Shown: in pieces, positions 63,128 through 64,000 of the stretch
Layout of the letters: every line of letters starts with the position of its first letter
Numbering within the stretch: position 1 is the stretch's first letter
From: Falsiroseomonas sp051433165
Lineage (GTDB): Bacteria > Pseudomonadota > Alphaproteobacteria > Acetobacterales > Acetobacteraceae
Length of the DNA stretch: 64,000 bases
Assembly (NCBI RefSeq): GCF_051433165.1
Contig: NZ_JBHMFS010000001.1
Location: forward strand, 186,001-250,000
Direction of reading: 5' to 3'
Position numbers and translations under genes: made by a program
The notes under the pieces: generated by a model
Database searches by the model: none
The model's input: the letters and a program-made list of their open reading frames with translations, nothing else
What the model was told of the DNA's origin: nothing

Positions 63128-64000
63128 GCGGCGGCCTTCTCCTGACGGGGCGTTTGTGGCGGAGGACCGAGCGCCTCATTCCCCTCGAGGCGGACGGAAA
63201 GCGAATTCGGCATCGCGGCGGTGACCACCGCCGGAACCACCTGGCCCGTGAGATCGGGCGAACCAAGCCCGTGCACCGGCTGAAGCCAGGGCGACCGGCC
63301 GGCGAACTGACCTTCATGCCGCCCGGCGCCGGTGACCAGCACTTCGCAGCGGCGGCCGATGCAGGAACGATTGAAGGCATCCTGCTGTTCCCGCAGCAGG
63401 GCCTGAATTTCCTGCAGCCGGCGGTCCTTCTCGGCTTCCGCAACCTGCATCTGGGCGGTCGCGGCCGGCGTGCCAGGGCGGGCGGAATATTTGAAGGAAT
63501 AGGCCAGCGCGAAGCCGACATCCTCGATCAGTTTCAGCGTCGCCTGGTGGTCCGCCTCGGACTCGCCGGGATGGCCGGCGATGAAGTCCGACGACAGGGC
63601 GAGATCGGGCCGCGCCTCGCGCAGCTTGTCGGCAATGCGGCGATACACATCCGCCTTGTGACCGCGATTCATCGCCGCCAGCATCCGGTCCGAGCCCGAC
63701 TGCACCGGCAGGTGCAGGAAGGGCATGAGTTGCGGGATGGTGCCGTGGGCTGCGATCAGCGCGTCATCCATGTCCCGCGGATGGCTGGTGGTGTAGCGCA
63801 GCCGGGCCAGGTTCGGGATCTCCGCCAGTTCCAGCAGCAGGCGGTCCAGCGTCCAGGCGCCGCCGGACAGGCCCTCCCCATGCCAGGCATTCACATTCTG
63901 CCCGAGCAGCGTGATCTCCCGAGCTCCCTGCGCCACCAGCCGCTTCGCCTCGGCAAGCACCGCGCTGGCGGCTCGGGAGTATTCGCTGCCGCGGGTGTAG
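63124..64000 (-). CDS. miaB: tRNA-2-methylthio-N6-dimethylallyladenosine synthase MiaB (partial)
   Basis: Radical SAM methylthiotransferase that makes ms2i6A37 in tRNA; the 5' end lies beyond the right edge. The visible 291 codons begin with YTRGSEYSR, the region just after the radical-SAM CxxxCxxC motif, and include LLGQNVNAWHGEG, TTSHPRDMDDALI, HLPVQSGSDRMLAAMNRGH, SSDFIAGHPGESEADH and FKYSARPGTPAA. The TRAM domain follows (CEVLVTGAGRHEGQFAGRS, then VRLEG). First known gene of the miaB-phoH-ybeY-corC operon. Confidence 0.95.
   Translation of the reverse strand, partial: YTRGSEYSRAASAVLAEAKRLVAQGAREITLLGQNVNAWHGEGLSGGAWTLDRLLLELAEIPNLARLRYTTSHPRDMDDALIAAHGTIPQLMPFLHLPVQSGSDRMLAAMNRGHKADVYRRIADKLREARPDLALSSDFIAGHPGESEADHQATLKLIEDVGFALAYSFKYSARPGTPAATAQMQVAEAEKDRRLQEIQALLREQQDAFNRSCIGRRCEVLVTGAGRHEGQFAGRSPWLQPVHGLGSPDLTGQVVPAVVTAAMPNSLSVRLEGNEALGPPPQTPRQEKAAA

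Overview
The window is dense, high-GC chromosomal DNA (short intergenic gaps, many 1-4 nt gene overlaps) with about 66 protein genes and no transposase, phage, plasmid or CRISPR signal. Gene content points to an alphaproteobacterium: a MucR/Ros regulator, a Fur protein without the usual cysteine pairs, a PraR-like regulator, a single-subunit ornithine-lipid acyltransferase, a bactofilin, a Tim44-like protein, and uroporphyrinogen decarboxylase next to a PPDK-regulatory-type kinase. The extreme GC content and overall protein make-up suggest Acetobacteraceae (Roseomonas-like), but that family assignment is inference.

Layout. 0.1-8 kb: a glycosidase-like protein, a PhoR-type kinase, an LpoA-like lipoprotein, rsmI, a tandem pair of polysaccharide pyruvyl transferase-like genes and hemW. 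8-10.5 kb: small metabolic and repair genes (ybaK, MAPEG, quinone reductase, ogt). 10.5-16.5 kb: the chromosome maintenance block mnmE-mnmG-rsmG-parA-parB, with three perfect 14-bp parS palindromes at 8279, 10981 and 14226. 16.5-24 kb: a sugar aminotransferase, a chemoreceptor, and olsB, fur, mucR, tusA, rimI, tsaB. 24-34 kb: aminotransferase, CobW/WD40/aldo-keto reductase, nth, PraR-like regulator with lnt, secB, trpS and an AEC carrier. 34-44 kb: bactofilin with an overlapping secreted protein, EI24 protein, PfkB kinase, a Met/His-repeat secreted protein, typA, an AmpG-like permease and a DUF486 gene broken by a stop codon. 44-49 kb: maf and the PPDK-regulator gene facing hemE across a 447-nt gap, then mltA and a Tim44-like gene. 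49-64 kb: yggS, a ThiE-like protein, a major porin, leuS-lptE-holA, a galactofuranose pair (glycosyltransferase and glf), and the RNA/envelope operon miaB-phoH-ybeY-corC, truncated at the right edge.

The main theme is that this is probably origin-proximal DNA. The PPDK-regulator/hemE gap (45420-45866) matches the gene context of the Caulobacter-type replication origin, and the parABS segregation locus lies about 31-37 kb away. I found no clearly new defence, secretion or biosynthetic system. The observations most worth checking are the candidate oriC, the parS cluster, the asymmetric pyruvyl-transferase pair, the bactofilin/secreted-protein unit, the interrupted DUF486 gene and the local 15-bp repeats.
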